DNA of 64,000 nucleotides from GCA-002697625 sp002697625 (GTDB taxonomy: Bacteria > Bacteroidota > Bacteroidia > Flavobacteriales > BACL11): NCBI GenBank assembly GCA_964004625.1, contig CAXFOB010000019.1:1-64000 (forward strand), read 5' to 3'. A program made the translations under genes and the position numbers. The stretch's first letter is position 1. Each line of letters opens with the position of its first letter. The notes beneath the pieces were generated by a model. That model searched no databases. It saw only the letters and a list, made by a program, of their open reading frames with translations, and had not been told where the DNA came from. This document shows, one piece after another, positions 25,247 to 35,422 of this stretch.

Positions 25247-25900
25247 TTAGTTATTTTTACCAAATTTAGCCTTATTTTCTTCTCCCCTAATTAATCTTTC
25301 AATATTTTTTTGATGAGTTATTAACGTTAAAAAAGGAACAAAGATTGAAAATATTTCTAATGATGAGTTAACATCTTTATCTTCTAAAATAAAAAAAACG
25401 ACAACTGGGAAAGCGAGAGATGCTAAAAGAGATCCTAATGACACGTACTTACTAACAAAAAACACAATTGTAAATACCAATATAGAAGCTAACGCAGCTA
25501 ATGGATTTAAACCAATTAATAATCCTAATAATGTAGCAATACCCTTACCTCCTCTAAATCCAGTGTAAATTGGAAATAGATGACCAACTACAGCGGTAAT
25601 ACCAAAAGCCAACTGTATCTCGAATTGAGCAGAGCTAACAGTATCAGTAAATGGATTGCAACCATTAGACAAAAAAATGATGTAATTGACCGAAAGCCAA
25701 CCTTTAAATACATCCATAAATAAGACGGGAATACCAGCACGTGGACCTAAAACTCTAAATGTATTTGTTGCTCCAGCATTTCCGCTACCATATTCTCTTA
25801 CATCCTTATTATAAAATCTTTTTCCAAACCAAACTGCTGATGGAAACGAACCCGTAAGGTAAGCGAGTACTAAGAAAAATATGTATTCTGGATTTAACAT
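25247..25900 (-). CDS. plsY: Acyl-phosphate:glycerol-3-phosphate acyltransferase PlsY
   Basis: 217-residue inner-membrane enzyme making lysophosphatidic acid from acyl-phosphate, the first committed phospholipid step. Seen: LTGSFPSAVWFGKRF, the glycine-rich YGSGNAGATNTFRVLG motif, and FRGGKGIATLLG, with about five membrane segments. A near-consensus promoter (TATATTCG) lies between the stop of the 1482-residue gene and this ATG, so plsY-clpS may be transcribed separately from the upstream operon. Confidence 0.95.
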   Translation of the reverse strand: MLNPEYIFFLVLAYLTGSFPSAVWFGKRFYNKDVREYGSGNAGATNTFRVLGPRAGIPVLFMDVFKGWLSVNYIIFLSNGCNPFTDTVSSAQFEIQLAFGITAVVGHLFPIYTGFRGGKGIATLLGLLIGLNPLAALASILVFTIVFFVSKYVSLGSLLASLAFPVVVFFILEDKDVNSSLEIFSIFVPFLTLITHQKNIERLIRGEENKAKFGKNN

Positions 25901-25923
25901 TTTTAAATCTGCGAATATAACAA

Positions 25924-28900
25924 TTAATCTATGTTTCTCATTTCCCTTTCAAACTGTTCCATTTTTTCTTCAGAACAATATACGTATCTATATGGAGATT
26001 TACCCTTTCCTTCATCTGCTCTCCTTTTTTTCGCCTTCATTTCTATTAGAATATTATTATAATCATCATTTGTTGAATAAGAGAACATAACATTGTTTTT
26101 ATATTCAAAGAAATACACATCTCCATACTCTGTTTTTAATAAAACATTTAACACATCATTCCCATTCTTTTTACTTAATCTTACCCAACCATCCATTACA
26201 GAATTTAATTGTCTGTCATAAATATTTCCAACCCCTAGTTTTCCTTTATTAATATAAGCCTGATGTTTGTCACTCCAAACTAAAGTTATATCAGTAAAAC
26301 ATAGTGTCTTATTCAATTCCTTTGGAAAATCTTTAAACTCATCCAAAGCTTCTATATCAATTATTAATTCTTCAGATCTAGATTTCCCAACTATTCTAGA
26401 GAGAGTTCTACTATAAAACTCTCCAAAAATAAAATCGGTAACACCATAGGATTCATAGATGTTTTCTGCCATTAACGAAAGTGCATTTTTATTAAACATA
26501 AAATCTAACATCAAAAACATTTGCAATTCTGTTTTATTATTTTTAGCATCTCTATCCGCAAATCCTATACTCTTAACCTTTAATTGTCCATAATCTACAT
26601 TTAAATCCATAACACCCTCTCCTGAAGATTTGCAATTATTCTCATTTATTGTAAAAATATTTTGAAGAGAATCACTTCCCTGCATTATAAAAGAAGAAGT
26701 TCTTTTGTCATAACTCAGATAAGTATTTGCACTAATAATTTCCACATCTATTGGTCTTTCTTTCATACTTAAGAAAGAAGTATACATATGAGTAGAATCT
26801 AAATTCATCAGAATACCGGTCGCTAATTTATCTCCGTCCTTATTCCTTAAAACAGAATCTAATTTAAACTGAATTCTTTTAGGGTTAATTTCTGAGGAGA
26901 AACCTACCCACTCTTCCTTAATTAAATTACACTTATTAATCATCTTAAAGAATCCATTAAAAGTTAGAAGTCTATTTGAAGCAAGTAAATCTACACTGCC
27001 TTTAAATAAAAATTTAGAGCCAATTTTAAACGGATCAACATTATCTACTTCACCTTTTGCAATAGTCGAATTTTCATCATTTACTGAAATCTCACTAAAG
27101 AAAATATACTGCTCTTCACCAAGAGCATCCTTGTAGGTATAATCTCCACTAGCGGTATATTTTTTACCACCATCAATATTTACACTTGCATTAGAAAATT
27201 CATGATATTGAGTACTATTATTTGCAAGAATTCTTGCATTAGATATAGTAGGAATAAATGCATCTTTTTCCACAACAAAACCTTCATCTGATGGATAAAT
27301 AGTTGCATCTGCTACTACAATCTCATTTACTCCAAATACATTTATAATATTATCCTTTAAATTGTAGGTAGATGTTTTTGCAATAAATGAAAGAGAATCT
27401 TGCATATGATGAACAGAAACAAATTTAGACCCTTTTGAACTTTCTTCCTGATCTCCAAGACTCAACATTTCATTATCCATATCCCAATGCAATTTATCTA
27501 TATAACAAATGTATTGATTAGCGGGAAGTTCTACATACGAACCTTTACCATTAGAGAAAAAATCTCCTGTTCTATTTTCCAGATCTATATGAGTTTTTAA
27601 GTCATTTGATTTAAATGATATCCCTCCTAAATCAGTAAAAACAGATAAGTCAGCCGTGTCGGCAGCAAACCAATTTGCATTATAGCTAAACAAGTTCGAT
27701 TCCATTTCAGATTTTTCTAAATTCATTATACCTACACCAGTTAAACCTGTTGGTTTTAATACTAGATCTCCATCAAATGTAGCTTGTTTGTTATAAAAAT
27801 TAAATGCAGTTTTAAGTTTATGAATTCTGTATTTATCATTATATGGCTCATACAAACCAAATGATTCTGTATTATCAACCTGAGGAAACTCAATTCCTTG
27901 CTTAACCTCATTCAATTCAAATTCTTGAGTAAATAAAGCAGAAGAATCTGGAAAGAAATAAATCTCATTTGATTTTGTGTTAGATGTTAAATATTCAAGC
28001 TCCCCACTTCCTTTTAATCCTTCATTACTTAAATAAATTGTATTGTTATAAATTGCTTTACCTCCATATATTTTATATCCTTCAGAAGGAGTTTCCGTTT
28101 CAAAACCAAGAGAATAATCATCCATCATAGTTAATGTATCTTGGAATACTGGGAATATATCTGCAGATTCAAATTTGCCAGGAAATCTCAATCCTTTTCC
28201 TGAAAAACTCTCTAAACTATCAATTTCAAAAGTATCTAAATGAAATGAGAAATTTTCTCTATTGTATATACCTCCAAAAGTAGAAGGTCTATCGTAATAG
28301 GCATAGGAATCATCAAAACTTTTAAATATAGGATATTCGGGAAAACTATCTTTTCTGAGACCAGATTTATTTGTAGGTTCGTCAATTCTTAAGTTCCCTG
28401 TTACTGCCTGTATTACTGTTCTAATTCTTACAAGTTTCTCGTTCCCATAATCATCTCTTTGTACAGGCATAACAGGTACAGCAAGTTCTACTGAATCTAT
28501 CTGATTTAAATCAATCTTAAAATCATCATACTTAAAGTTAAATTCTTTTCCGTACAATACGAACCTACCTCTACCTGCCGAAATTCTTCCTGAAAAATCA
28601 AAATCTCTATTCTTTTTTACACATACTTTTCCATTGTATGGTTGAATATATACTTTCTGAGAATCACTTAAAGACACTAGTTTCACCCCTTCAATATTTA
28701 AGTCTTTGGTATTAATATTTATAGCAGAGTTAATCACCATACCTTTGCCTGTAAACTTATTAATTTTAGATTGAAAACGTATAACATCATAATCTCCTCT
28801 TTGAAGTCGAGCATCAATATAATTATTTAACTTTTCCTGCACTGTAACTCTATTGGTAGCAACATTATAAAATAAAAAACCTTTATTAGCTAAATTCATT

Positions 28901-30372
28901 AAATAGGGTTGAATTTGTTCTAAAGGATATCCTGCAAAAGAAGCAAAAGCTGCAGAAGAAAAATTTATTTTTCCAGTTTTTTGAACAAATTTATTTACTA
29001 ACATTAAGGGGTTTATTTTATCTATCCCTCTTAAAGAATGATACATCTGATCGTTATAGGAAGAAACTGACTCAAAATTTACAGAAGAAACGGATGTAAC
29101 AGGAAGGGATCCTAAATAAATATTATCTTCATCGATTTGCCATTCTAATAATTCCGAATCAATTGTAAGTTGATGGTAACTGTTATAAATAGGAGCACCT
29201 GAAACACCTTTTTTATCTCTATAAAGTTTTAATTTTCTTTCTGATTGATCATAAGTAAATTGAAGTGATGGATGGTAAATAGAGTCTTCATCAAAATAAA
29301 TTTTTACAGCCGTAGAAGCAGAATAAATCACACTATTTTTAATACTAAACCTGCTAGAATTAGCTACTAATATATCTTTGCCATTCTTCTTGACAATAAT
29401 TTTTGCAGAAGCATCCTTTCTTCCATCCGCTATAAACTCTCGCCCTCTTAATGTATACCCTCCTTTATAATCAACATCTGGTAAAACATCTTCCATGATT
29501 ATGTTCTTCTTATAAGATTTAAAAACAGGAAAATGTTCCTTTACAGAGCCGGAAACTATTTTATTTGAAAATTGACCAATTATTGGGAAATTGAATAAAC
29601 TTCTATTGAAAAATTCAACCGAATCCGCTTTAAACTGAGACTCCCTTACATCAATATAATAATCAGATAAATTTGCATAAACTGAATCTGAAGACCAAGA
29701 TCTTTCTTTCCAATCTACCCTTCCTTTACTACCTTGAAAAGTATTGCTTTGAATCCAATAGTTTCCGGTTGTATTATATATCTGAAATGCACCATTTCTA
29801 TTACTACAATTTAAATCTAACAATGAATGAAACTCTATATAAGGAGTTCCCATATCATCTTTAAAACTAAAAGAATTCGCATCTACAGTCCATTTTATTG
29901 TTTTGCTGTTTCTTAATGTACTATTTGTTAAAAATGCAGAAGAAAACTCACAGAATTTCAATAGCTTTCTGGAACTAGAATTAAGAAGAATATTTTTAGA
30001 TACAAGTAACCAATCTGAAAGTTTATTATTATGTGTCTCATCATTACTTATTTGAATCACAACTTTCAAAAAACTTCTAAAATAAGGAGATGGCTTCATC
30101 TTTGCCCCTAACATTAAATCTGATAAATCTCTTATACTTTTTTGATCAGAATTTTGAATAATTCCTTTCTTAAAAATTTTTGAAATTTGTTTAGATATCT
30201 GTTTGATTTCATCATTCTCAGACTTACCTAAATAGGTGTCTAATTCTTGTAGAAATACCTCTGTATCTTCTGAAAATGTTATTATTTTTTGAGAATAAGA
30301 TTGTAAAGAAAAACAAGCAATCAGAATTAAAAAAAGATTTCTTATTAATTTGTAAAATGTAATAAATTCCAT
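25924..30372 (-). CDS. Very large exported beta-rich protein (1482 residues), function unknown
   Basis: Signal peptide at residues about 8-28 (LIRNLFLILIACFSLQSYSQ). A helical segment to about 130 is followed by over 1200 residues of short alternating strands with many G-x-G, N-x-x-F and D-x-D turns, resembling OstA/AsmA-like or other periplasmic elongated beta folds; no catalytic motif was recognised. Homologous-looking proteins of this size are common unnamed proteins in Flavobacteriales (recollection). The ATG lies inside the prmA coding region (28-base overlap), making it the last gene of a long leftward operon. An envelope-assembly or lipid-transport role is only inference from the fold impression. 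Confidence 0.85.
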   Translation of the reverse strand: MEFITFYKLIRNLFLILIACFSLQSYSQKIITFSEDTEVFLQELDTYLGKSENDEIKQISKQISKIFKKGIIQNSDQKSIRDLSDLMLGAKMKPSPYFRSFLKVVIQISNDETHNNKLSDWLLVSKNILLNSSSRKLLKFCEFSSAFLTNSTLRNSKTIKWTVDANSFSFKDDMGTPYIEFHSLLDLNCSNRNGAFQIYNTTGNYWIQSNTFQGSKGRVDWKERSWSSDSVYANLSDYYIDVRESQFKADSVEFFNRSLFNFPIIGQFSNKIVSGSVKEHFPVFKSYKKNIIMEDVLPDVDYKGGYTLRGREFIADGRKDASAKIIVKKNGKDILVANSSRFSIKNSVIYSASTAVKIYFDEDSIYHPSLQFTYDQSERKLKLYRDKKGVSGAPIYNSYHQLTIDSELLEWQIDEDNIYLGSLPVTSVSSVNFESVSSYNDQMYHSLRGIDKINPLMLVNKFVQKTGKINFSSAAFASFAGYPLEQIQPYLMNLANKGFLFYNVATNRVTVQEKLNNYIDARLQRGDYDVIRFQSKINKFTGKGMVINSAININTKDLNIEGVKLVSLSDSQKVYIQPYNGKVCVKKNRDFDFSGRISAGRGRFVLYGKEFNFKYDDFKIDLNQIDSVELAVPVMPVQRDDYGNEKLVRIRTVIQAVTGNLRIDEPTNKSGLRKDSFPEYPIFKSFDDSYAYYDRPSTFGGIYNRENFSFHLDTFEIDSLESFSGKGLRFPGKFESADIFPVFQDTLTMMDDYSLGFETETPSEGYKIYGGKAIYNNTIYLSNEGLKGSGELEYLTSNTKSNEIYFFPDSSALFTQEFELNEVKQGIEFPQVDNTESFGLYEPYNDKYRIHKLKTAFNFYNKQATFDGDLVLKPTGLTGVGIMNLEKSEMESNLFSYNANWFAADTADLSVFTDLGGISFKSNDLKTHIDLENRTGDFFSNGKGSYVELPANQYICYIDKLHWDMDNEMLSLGDQEESSKGSKFVSVHHMQDSLSFIAKTSTYNLKDNIINVFGVNEIVVADATIYPSDEGFVVEKDAFIPTISNARILANNSTQYHEFSNASVNIDGGKKYTASGDYTYKDALGEEQYIFFSEISVNDENSTIAKGEVDNVDPFKIGSKFLFKGSVDLLASNRLLTFNGFFKMINKCNLIKEEWVGFSSEINPKRIQFKLDSVLRNKDGDKLATGILMNLDSTHMYTSFLSMKERPIDVEIISANTYLSYDKRTSSFIMQGSDSLQNIFTINENNCKSSGEGVMDLNVDYGQLKVKSIGFADRDAKNNKTELQMFLMLDFMFNKNALSLMAENIYESYGVTDFIFGEFYSRTLSRIVGKSRSEELIIDIEALDEFKDFPKELNKTLCFTDITLVWSDKHQAYINKGKLGVGNIYDRQLNSVMDGWVRLSKKNGNDVLNVLLKTEYGDVYFFEYKNNVMFSYSTNDDYNNILIEMKAKKRRADEGKGKSPYRYVYCSEEKMEQFEREMRNID

Positions 30373-31169
30373 TTATTTTTATTTTTATGAGAATGAAAAG
30401 AAAGTCCTAAACTTTCAGCTTTTTCTCTAATTATTTCAACATCACTTAAAAGAAAACCACTTAAGAGAATATCAGATTTCTTATTCATTGCATCAATGTA
30501 TTTATCTATATCTGACAGAATAATATTTCTATTAATATTTGCTAAAACAATATCAAATGTTCCAGTTATACTAATTACATCTCCTAACAAGAACTCAATT
30601 GATTCCACATTATTTAACTTAGCATTTTCTTTAGAATTATAATAAGACCATTCATCAATATCAATCCCTAAAGTAGTTTCAGATCCTAACATTTTAGATA
30701 AAATTGCCAATACTCCCGTACCACAACCCATATCTAAAACTGATTTTCCTTTAAAATTCAAGGAAAACATCTCGTTCATCATTAAAAAAGTAGTTTCATG
30801 ATGCCCTGTACCGAAAGACATTTTAGGAGTAATAATAATCTCATACTCACAATCTACTTTTTTATGAAATTGAGCTCTGATAATACATTGTTCATTTATC
30901 TCTACCGGTTCAAAGCTTTCCTCCCATTTTGAATTCCAATTTTCTTGTTTTATATCTTTAATGGAATAATCAAAAGAAAATAAATTTTGTAATTCCGATA
31001 AAACTAAATTCAGTTTTTCTTTATTATAAAATTGTTCTTGTATGTAAGCATTTACCCCATCTTCTGTTTCTACATAACTTTCAAACTCTATTTCATTTAA
31101 TTTAGCTACAATGATATCTGAAAGATAGTCTCTATCTAGTAGAAAAAATGACAATTCAATGTACTTCAT
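30345..31169 (-). CDS. prmA: Ribosomal protein L11 methyltransferase PrmA
   Basis: 274-residue SAM-dependent methyltransferase acting on ribosomal protein L11. An N-terminal substrate-recognition domain (about 1-90) precedes the Rossmann domain with MSFGTGHHETTFLM and VLDMGCGTGVLAILSKMLG, then DIVLANINRNIIL with the catalytic-site N-x-x-N/R pattern. Its start overlaps the tpiA stop by one base (TAATG), and its 3' end overlaps the next gene by 28 bases. Confidence 0.95.
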   Translation of the reverse strand: MKYIELSFFLLDRDYLSDIIVAKLNEIEFESYVETEDGVNAYIQEQFYNKEKLNLVLSELQNLFSFDYSIKDIKQENWNSKWEESFEPVEINEQCIIRAQFHKKVDCEYEIIITPKMSFGTGHHETTFLMMNEMFSLNFKGKSVLDMGCGTGVLAILSKMLGSETTLGIDIDEWSYYNSKENAKLNNVESIEFLLGDVISITGTFDIVLANINRNIILSDIDKYIDAMNKKSDILLSGFLLSDVEIIREKAESLGLSFHSHKNKNKWNLLHFTN

Positions 31170-31921
31170 TAAAATGATTTTATAATTTGTATAAAACTAT
31201 TTGCATTTAATGAAGCTCCACCAATCAATCCTCCATCAATATTTTCTTTTGAAAATAACTCTCTAGAATTATTTGGGTTACAGCTTCCTCCATAAAGTAT
31301 AGAGCAGTTTCCTGAAACGTTTTCCCCATATTTATCTGATATGACACCTCTAATAAAAGCGTGAACTTCTTCAGCTTGGGATGAACTTGAAGTAACACCC
31401 GTACCAATAGCCCAAATTGGTTCATAGGCTATTATAATTTTAGATAACTCTTCTTCTGTTAAATGAAATAAACTTTCCTCTATCTGAGATTTAATCCAAT
31501 CAAAATAAATGCCAGACTCTCTCTGTTCTAATGATTCTCCACAACAAAAGATCACATCTAAATTATTAGATAATGCAAGATCCACTTTCGTCTTTAAATC
31601 CTGATTAGTTTCATTAAAATACTCTCTCCTTTCCGAATGTCCTAAAATAGTATACTTTACTCCCAAAGAATGTACCATTTCTGCAGACACCTCTCCAGTA
31701 AATGCTCCTTTTGCATTTTTATTTATATTCTGTGAAGCCGTGTGTACGAAACTTAAATTAGCACACATTTTATTTACATTATATAGATAAGTGTAAGAAG
31801 GAGCAAAAACAACTTCCACATTATTATTATCAAGTAAAGATAGAACTTCCTCTACTAATTTTAAAGATTCATCTCTTTTTAAGTTCATTTTCCAGTTACC
31901 TACTACAATATTTTTTCTCAT
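31169..31921 (-). CDS. tpiA: Triosephosphate isomerase
   Basis: 250-residue TIM-barrel enzyme interconverting dihydroxyacetone phosphate and glyceraldehyde 3-phosphate. Active-site Lys in VGNWKMN, His in ILGHSERREYF, catalytic Glu in AYEPIWAIGTG, and the phosphate-gripping loop YGGSCNPNN; all intact. It follows the permease gene by 4 bases and overlaps prmA by 1, so expression is operon-driven. Confidence 0.98.
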   Translation of the reverse strand: MRKNIVVGNWKMNLKRDESLKLVEEVLSLLDNNNVEVVFAPSYTYLYNVNKMCANLSFVHTASQNINKNAKGAFTGEVSAEMVHSLGVKYTILGHSERREYFNETNQDLKTKVDLALSNNLDVIFCCGESLEQRESGIYFDWIKSQIEESLFHLTEEELSKIIIAYEPIWAIGTGVTSSSSQAEEVHAFIRGVISDKYGENVSGNCSILYGGSCNPNNSRELFSKENIDGGLIGGASLNANSFIQIIKSF

Positions 31922-31925
31922 TTTT

Positions 31926-33005
31926 TTAATTTAATCTGATTCGTGGGTCAATAATAGCGTAAGTTACATCAACCAATATATTAATAATTACAAATACTGA
32001 TGAAATTAACAAGACAGAACCCATAACGACTGGCATATCAAGGTTATTAAGTCCGTCAACAATTTCTTTTCCTATTCCGTTCCAAGCAAATATATACTCT
32101 ACAAAAACAGCTCCTGCTAAAAGGGATCCAAACCAACCAGAAACTACAGTCACAACAGGATTTAATGCATTTCGGAGAGTGTGTTTAAAAACAACTATAA
32201 ATTTCGAAAGTCCTTTAGCAATTGCAGTTCTAACATAATCCATTTTTAAAACTTCCAACATAGAATTTCTACTAATCTGAATGATAACTGAAAGAGGCCT
32301 TATTCCTAAAGTAAAAGCGGGTAATATTAAATTTTTTATATTTAAATAACTTCCTCTGCCATAGTCATCCACCTCATAAAAACTTCCTGTCATGGTAAGT
32401 CCTGTGTAATCATGTAATAAGTAAGCAAAAATCCATGCAATTATGATAGAAGAGAAAAAAGAAGGCAAAGACATTCCTAATACGGATAAAAACAAAATAG
32501 ATTTATCTATTAAAGTGTCTTTATAAATAGCTGTGGTCACCCCTAAAACTACACCTAAAAAAATTGCAAACAGAATAGAACTGATTGCTAAAACTAAGGT
32601 TAGTGGAAAAGTTTCGGAAATTACAGAATTTACCGACTTACCTCTTTTTACAAAAGACTCTCTTAAATAAGGAGTTTTAATTACAACTACTGATTCAGAG
32701 ACTGTAAACAAAGAAACAAAATTATATTTCCCACTAGATAAATAGGTGTACTTTTCTTTATTTGAACTATGATGAATAGATAGGGGGGATACATCGTTTA
32801 AATACAAAAAATATTGATTAAGAATTGACTTATCAAACCCATATTCTTTTTTAATAATTTCTAATTGTGTAGAATCCTCTCTTTGTGAAAGCATCATTCT
32901 TGCAGGGTCACCTGGCATTACCTGAAATAAAAAGAAAACAAGTGTTAAAACTCCCCATAAAACAAGGATTCCATAAAATAGTTTTTTTAGAATGTATCTT
33001 ATCAC
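31926..33005 (-). CDS. DppB/OppB-type ABC transporter permease, without visible partners
   Basis: 359-residue inner-membrane protein, six membrane segments, start MIRYILKKLFYGILVLWGV typical of the DppB branch; the cytoplasmic EAA-like loop (RTAIAKGLSKFIVVFKHTLRNALNPV) contacts the ATPase. Peptide importers need DppC, two ATPases and a binding protein, none of which is encoded nearby. An unusual periplasmic insert lies at residues about 60-125. In Bacteroidetes a lone permease of this kind may pair with distant genes. It sits 9 bases after the MauE-Trx gene. Confidence 0.9.
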   Translation of the reverse strand: MIRYILKKLFYGILVLWGVLTLVFFLFQVMPGDPARMMLSQREDSTQLEIIKKEYGFDKSILNQYFLYLNDVSPLSIHHSSNKEKYTYLSSGKYNFVSLFTVSESVVVIKTPYLRESFVKRGKSVNSVISETFPLTLVLAISSILFAIFLGVVLGVTTAIYKDTLIDKSILFLSVLGMSLPSFFSSIIIAWIFAYLLHDYTGLTMTGSFYEVDDYGRGSYLNIKNLILPAFTLGIRPLSVIIQISRNSMLEVLKMDYVRTAIAKGLSKFIVVFKHTLRNALNPVVTVVSGWFGSLLAGAVFVEYIFAWNGIGKEIVDGLNNLDMPVVMGSVLLISSVFVIINILVDVTYAIIDPRIRLN

Positions 33006-33014
33006 AAGATAATT

Positions 33015-34001
33015 TTATTCGTTTTCTAATATTTTTAAAAGTTCTGATGCACTATATTCTTTATCTGATGTTCCGTGAAATAACTTAATTTGTCTATTGC
33101 CATCATATAATATAACAACTGGATTGTCATATTCAGGGAAAGTAATTTCCATATAACTATCTACTTCTTCAGTATCATAATTATATTGTGGCATAGTTTG
33201 GTATGAAAAATTAGATCCAGCAACAGTAAAAAAATTATCTATTCTTGCATTCAATTCTGTATTTACAGTATCAATAAGATTATCAATATCAGAAAACACA
33301 ATATGAATTGGAGGGAATTTATTATCTATTACTCTTAATGAATCTAAACTTTTAGCAGTATGTTGACAATGATCACAATCTGGATCAAAAAAACAAAGTA
33401 TTTTAGGTCCAATACTCTTAGTAAATTCTAAATCATCAACATATAATAGAAACTCATCAGATGACGAATTTCCTACCAATGTTTTTGTTTGATTCGATAT
33501 CGGAAGAAACGCAAACATTGCTGTAGAGATAATTAAAAATAGAATGATTAAATTAGACAATTTCCTGTTCACGTATTCTGATCTCTTATATATAAATGCT
33601 AAAATTATTAGAGTGACAACATTCTTAATTAAAGCCTCTAATGGAGTCATAGGAATCAAATCTCCAAAGCATCCACAATTCTCAGAGTCTCCAAAAATTT
33701 GAGTAGAAAGATGCACACTAAATATTGCTACCATAATAAAAGATAAAGGAACAATTAATCTTTTTAGATAATTATTAAATAAGATAGTAATTGCTAAAAA
33801 CATTTCTGCTCCAATAATAAATCTAGAAAAATAAGGAACTATACTCTCTGGTAGGCCCATTGGAATTAGTTGGCCTTCTTCAAACACCTTTGTAATTCCA
33901 AACATTGGTGTAGGGTACAATTTTGCAAATGCGGACAAGAGAAATAATCCTGAAATTAATACTCTTAAAGCAAATACTATTTTTTGTTCTGTAGTTTTCA
34001 T
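33015..34001 (-). CDS. MauE/DoxX-like membrane domain fused to a thioredoxin-like domain (BT_3928 type)
   Basis: 328 residues. Residues 1-165 hold four to five membrane segments with the MauE/DoxX pattern and a CGC motif at Cys109/Cys111 on a loop; a further segment (about 150-168) leads to a periplasmic thioredoxin-like domain with the redox motif CDHC at Cys209 and Cys212 (FFDPDCDHCQHTA). The design suggests electrons pass through the membrane to a periplasmic disulfide reductase or isomerase (inference). Second gene of the DUF1599 operon. Confidence 0.88.
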   Translation of the reverse strand: MKTTEQKIVFALRVLISGLFLLSAFAKLYPTPMFGITKVFEEGQLIPMGLPESIVPYFSRFIIGAEMFLAITILFNNYLKRLIVPLSFIMVAIFSVHLSTQIFGDSENCGCFGDLIPMTPLEALIKNVVTLIILAFIYKRSEYVNRKLSNLIILFLIISTAMFAFLPISNQTKTLVGNSSSDEFLLYVDDLEFTKSIGPKILCFFDPDCDHCQHTAKSLDSLRVIDNKFPPIHIVFSDIDNLIDTVNTELNARIDNFFTVAGSNFSYQTMPQYNYDTEEVDSYMEITFPEYDNPVVILYDGNRQIKLFHGTSDKEYSASELLKILENE

Positions 34002-34007
34002 TTTAGT

Positions 34008-34544
34008 TTAGTTTAGTTTTATTAGTGCAAAAACAGCATAGTTTAACATGTCTAAATAATTAGCATCAATCCCTTCAGATATTATCGTGTTACCTTTATT
34101 ATCTTCAATTTGTTTTACTCTTAATAATTTCTGGAGAATTAAATCTGTAAGAGAGCTAATCCTCATATCTCTCCAAGCCTCACCATAATCATGATTCTTA
34201 TTTAACATCAAATCCTTAGCTTGTATTGTGTGTTTTTCAAACAAATTCATAGCCTCATCATATTTTAAATCTTCTGATTGTTCTGCAACACCCAATTCTA
34301 ACTGAATAAGTCCAATTATAGAATAATTAACTATACCTATAAATTCACTAATGACCCCCTCTTCTACTCTTTGAGAACCCTTTTCTTCAATACTTCTGAT
34401 TCTTTGTGCTTTTATAAAAATCTGATCTGTAAGAGAACTAATTCTAAGTATTCTCCAAGCAGATCCATAATCTTTCATTTTTTTAGCAAAAATGTCCTCA
34501 CATTTTTTTATTATTGAATCAAATTCGGATATAGTTTTTTCCAT
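34008..34544 (-). CDS. DUF1599 family protein with internal duplication
   Basis: 178 residues from the ATG at 34544; an upstream TTG in the same frame would overlap the divergent folP gene and adds an out-of-family hydrophobic leader. Two copies of one unit are visible: KKMKDYGSAWRILRISSLTD (about residues 20-39) and KNHDYGEAWRDMRISSLTD (about 117-135), each followed by R-x-x-x-IE. Soluble, alpha-helical; possibly MazG-like nucleotide pyrophosphatase fold (inference). First gene of the operon leading to tpiA and prmA, divergent from folP with 53 bases between starts. Confidence 0.88.
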   Translation of the reverse strand: MEKTISEFDSIIKKCEDIFAKKMKDYGSAWRILRISSLTDQIFIKAQRIRSIEEKGSQRVEEGVISEFIGIVNYSIIGLIQLELGVAEQSEDLKYDEAMNLFEKHTIQAKDLMLNKNHDYGEAWRDMRISSLTDLILQKLLRVKQIEDNKGNTIISEGIDANYLDMLNYAVFALIKLN

Positions 34545-34597
34545 ATATATATTTAAATTATAAAGCCGAAATATACATCTTTTTACAAGGAATAAAA

Positions 34598-35419
34598 ATG
34601 AAGAAAAAAAAGAATAAATTAGACTTATCAACAACAATGGTAATGGGGATTTTAAATCTAACTGACAATTCTTTTTATGATGGTAGTAGATACAATACCA
34701 CAGAAAAAGCTATGCATCAGGCAAGAAAAATGATACAAGAAGGAGCTGAAATTATTGATATTGGAGCTCAATCCTCTAAGCCTGGCAGTAAAGAAATATC
34801 TGAGGGGGAGGAATGGAATAGGTTAAAAGACGTAATTATAAAAATTAAAAGTGAATTTAAAAATATTTTAGTTTCTGTAGATACATACAGGTCTGATATT
34901 GCAGAAAAAAGTATTAACAACGGAGTGGATATTATTAACGATATCTCTGCAGGAGATTTAGACAAAAACATGATTTCAGTTATTGCAAAACATAAAGTAC
35001 CCTACATTATTATGCACATGCAAAACACTCCTAAAAACATGCAAGAAAACCCTAAATACAACAATGTTGTAGATGATATTACGTCTTATTTTAAAAGGAA
35101 AATAGATCAACTTACAAAACAAGGAATTGAGGATATAATAATAGATCCTGGGTTCGGATTTGGAAAAACAATAGAACATAATTATCAAATTTTGAATAAT
35201 TTAGATAAATTTAAATCTTTCAACCTTCCACTTTTAATTGGAGTGAGCAGAAAAAGTATGATCTATAATTTATTGAAGGTTAATCCTGATTCTGCATTAA
35301 ACGGAACAACAGTAGCAAACACAATTTCATTAACCAAAGGAGCTAATATTTTAAGAGTTCATGATGTAAAAGAAGCTGTAGAATGTATAAAAATTATTAA
35401 TTTCGCACAAAATAAATAA
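34598..35419 (+). CDS. folP: Dihydropteroate synthase
   Basis: 273-residue folate enzyme joining p-aminobenzoate and dihydropterin pyrophosphate. Signatures: MGILNLTDNSFYDGSRY, GAEIIDIGAQSSKPGS, DISAG, DPGFGFGKTIEHNY and the C-terminal RVHDVKEAVE. It uses Ala/Gln where many enzymes have GGESTRPG, as in other Bacteroidetes homologues (recollection). Followed 3 bases later by cdaA, a pairing well conserved in the phylum. Confidence 0.95.
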   Translation: MKKKKNKLDLSTTMVMGILNLTDNSFYDGSRYNTTEKAMHQARKMIQEGAEIIDIGAQSSKPGSKEISEGEEWNRLKDVIIKIKSEFKNILVSVDTYRSDIAEKSINNGVDIINDISAGDLDKNMISVIAKHKVPYIIMHMQNTPKNMQENPKYNNVVDDITSYFKRKIDQLTKQGIEDIIIDPGFGFGKTIEHNYQILNNLDKFKSFNLPLLIGVSRKSMIYNLLKVNPDSALNGTTVANTISLTKGANILRVHDVKEAVECIKIINFAQNK

Positions 35420-35422
35420 TTT

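Noticed and set aside
34545..34637. Upstream extension of the DUF1599 gene to a TTG overlapping folP
   Set aside because: The extension is out-of-family and hydrophobic, and would overlap the divergent folP start; MEKTIS at 34544 fits the family.
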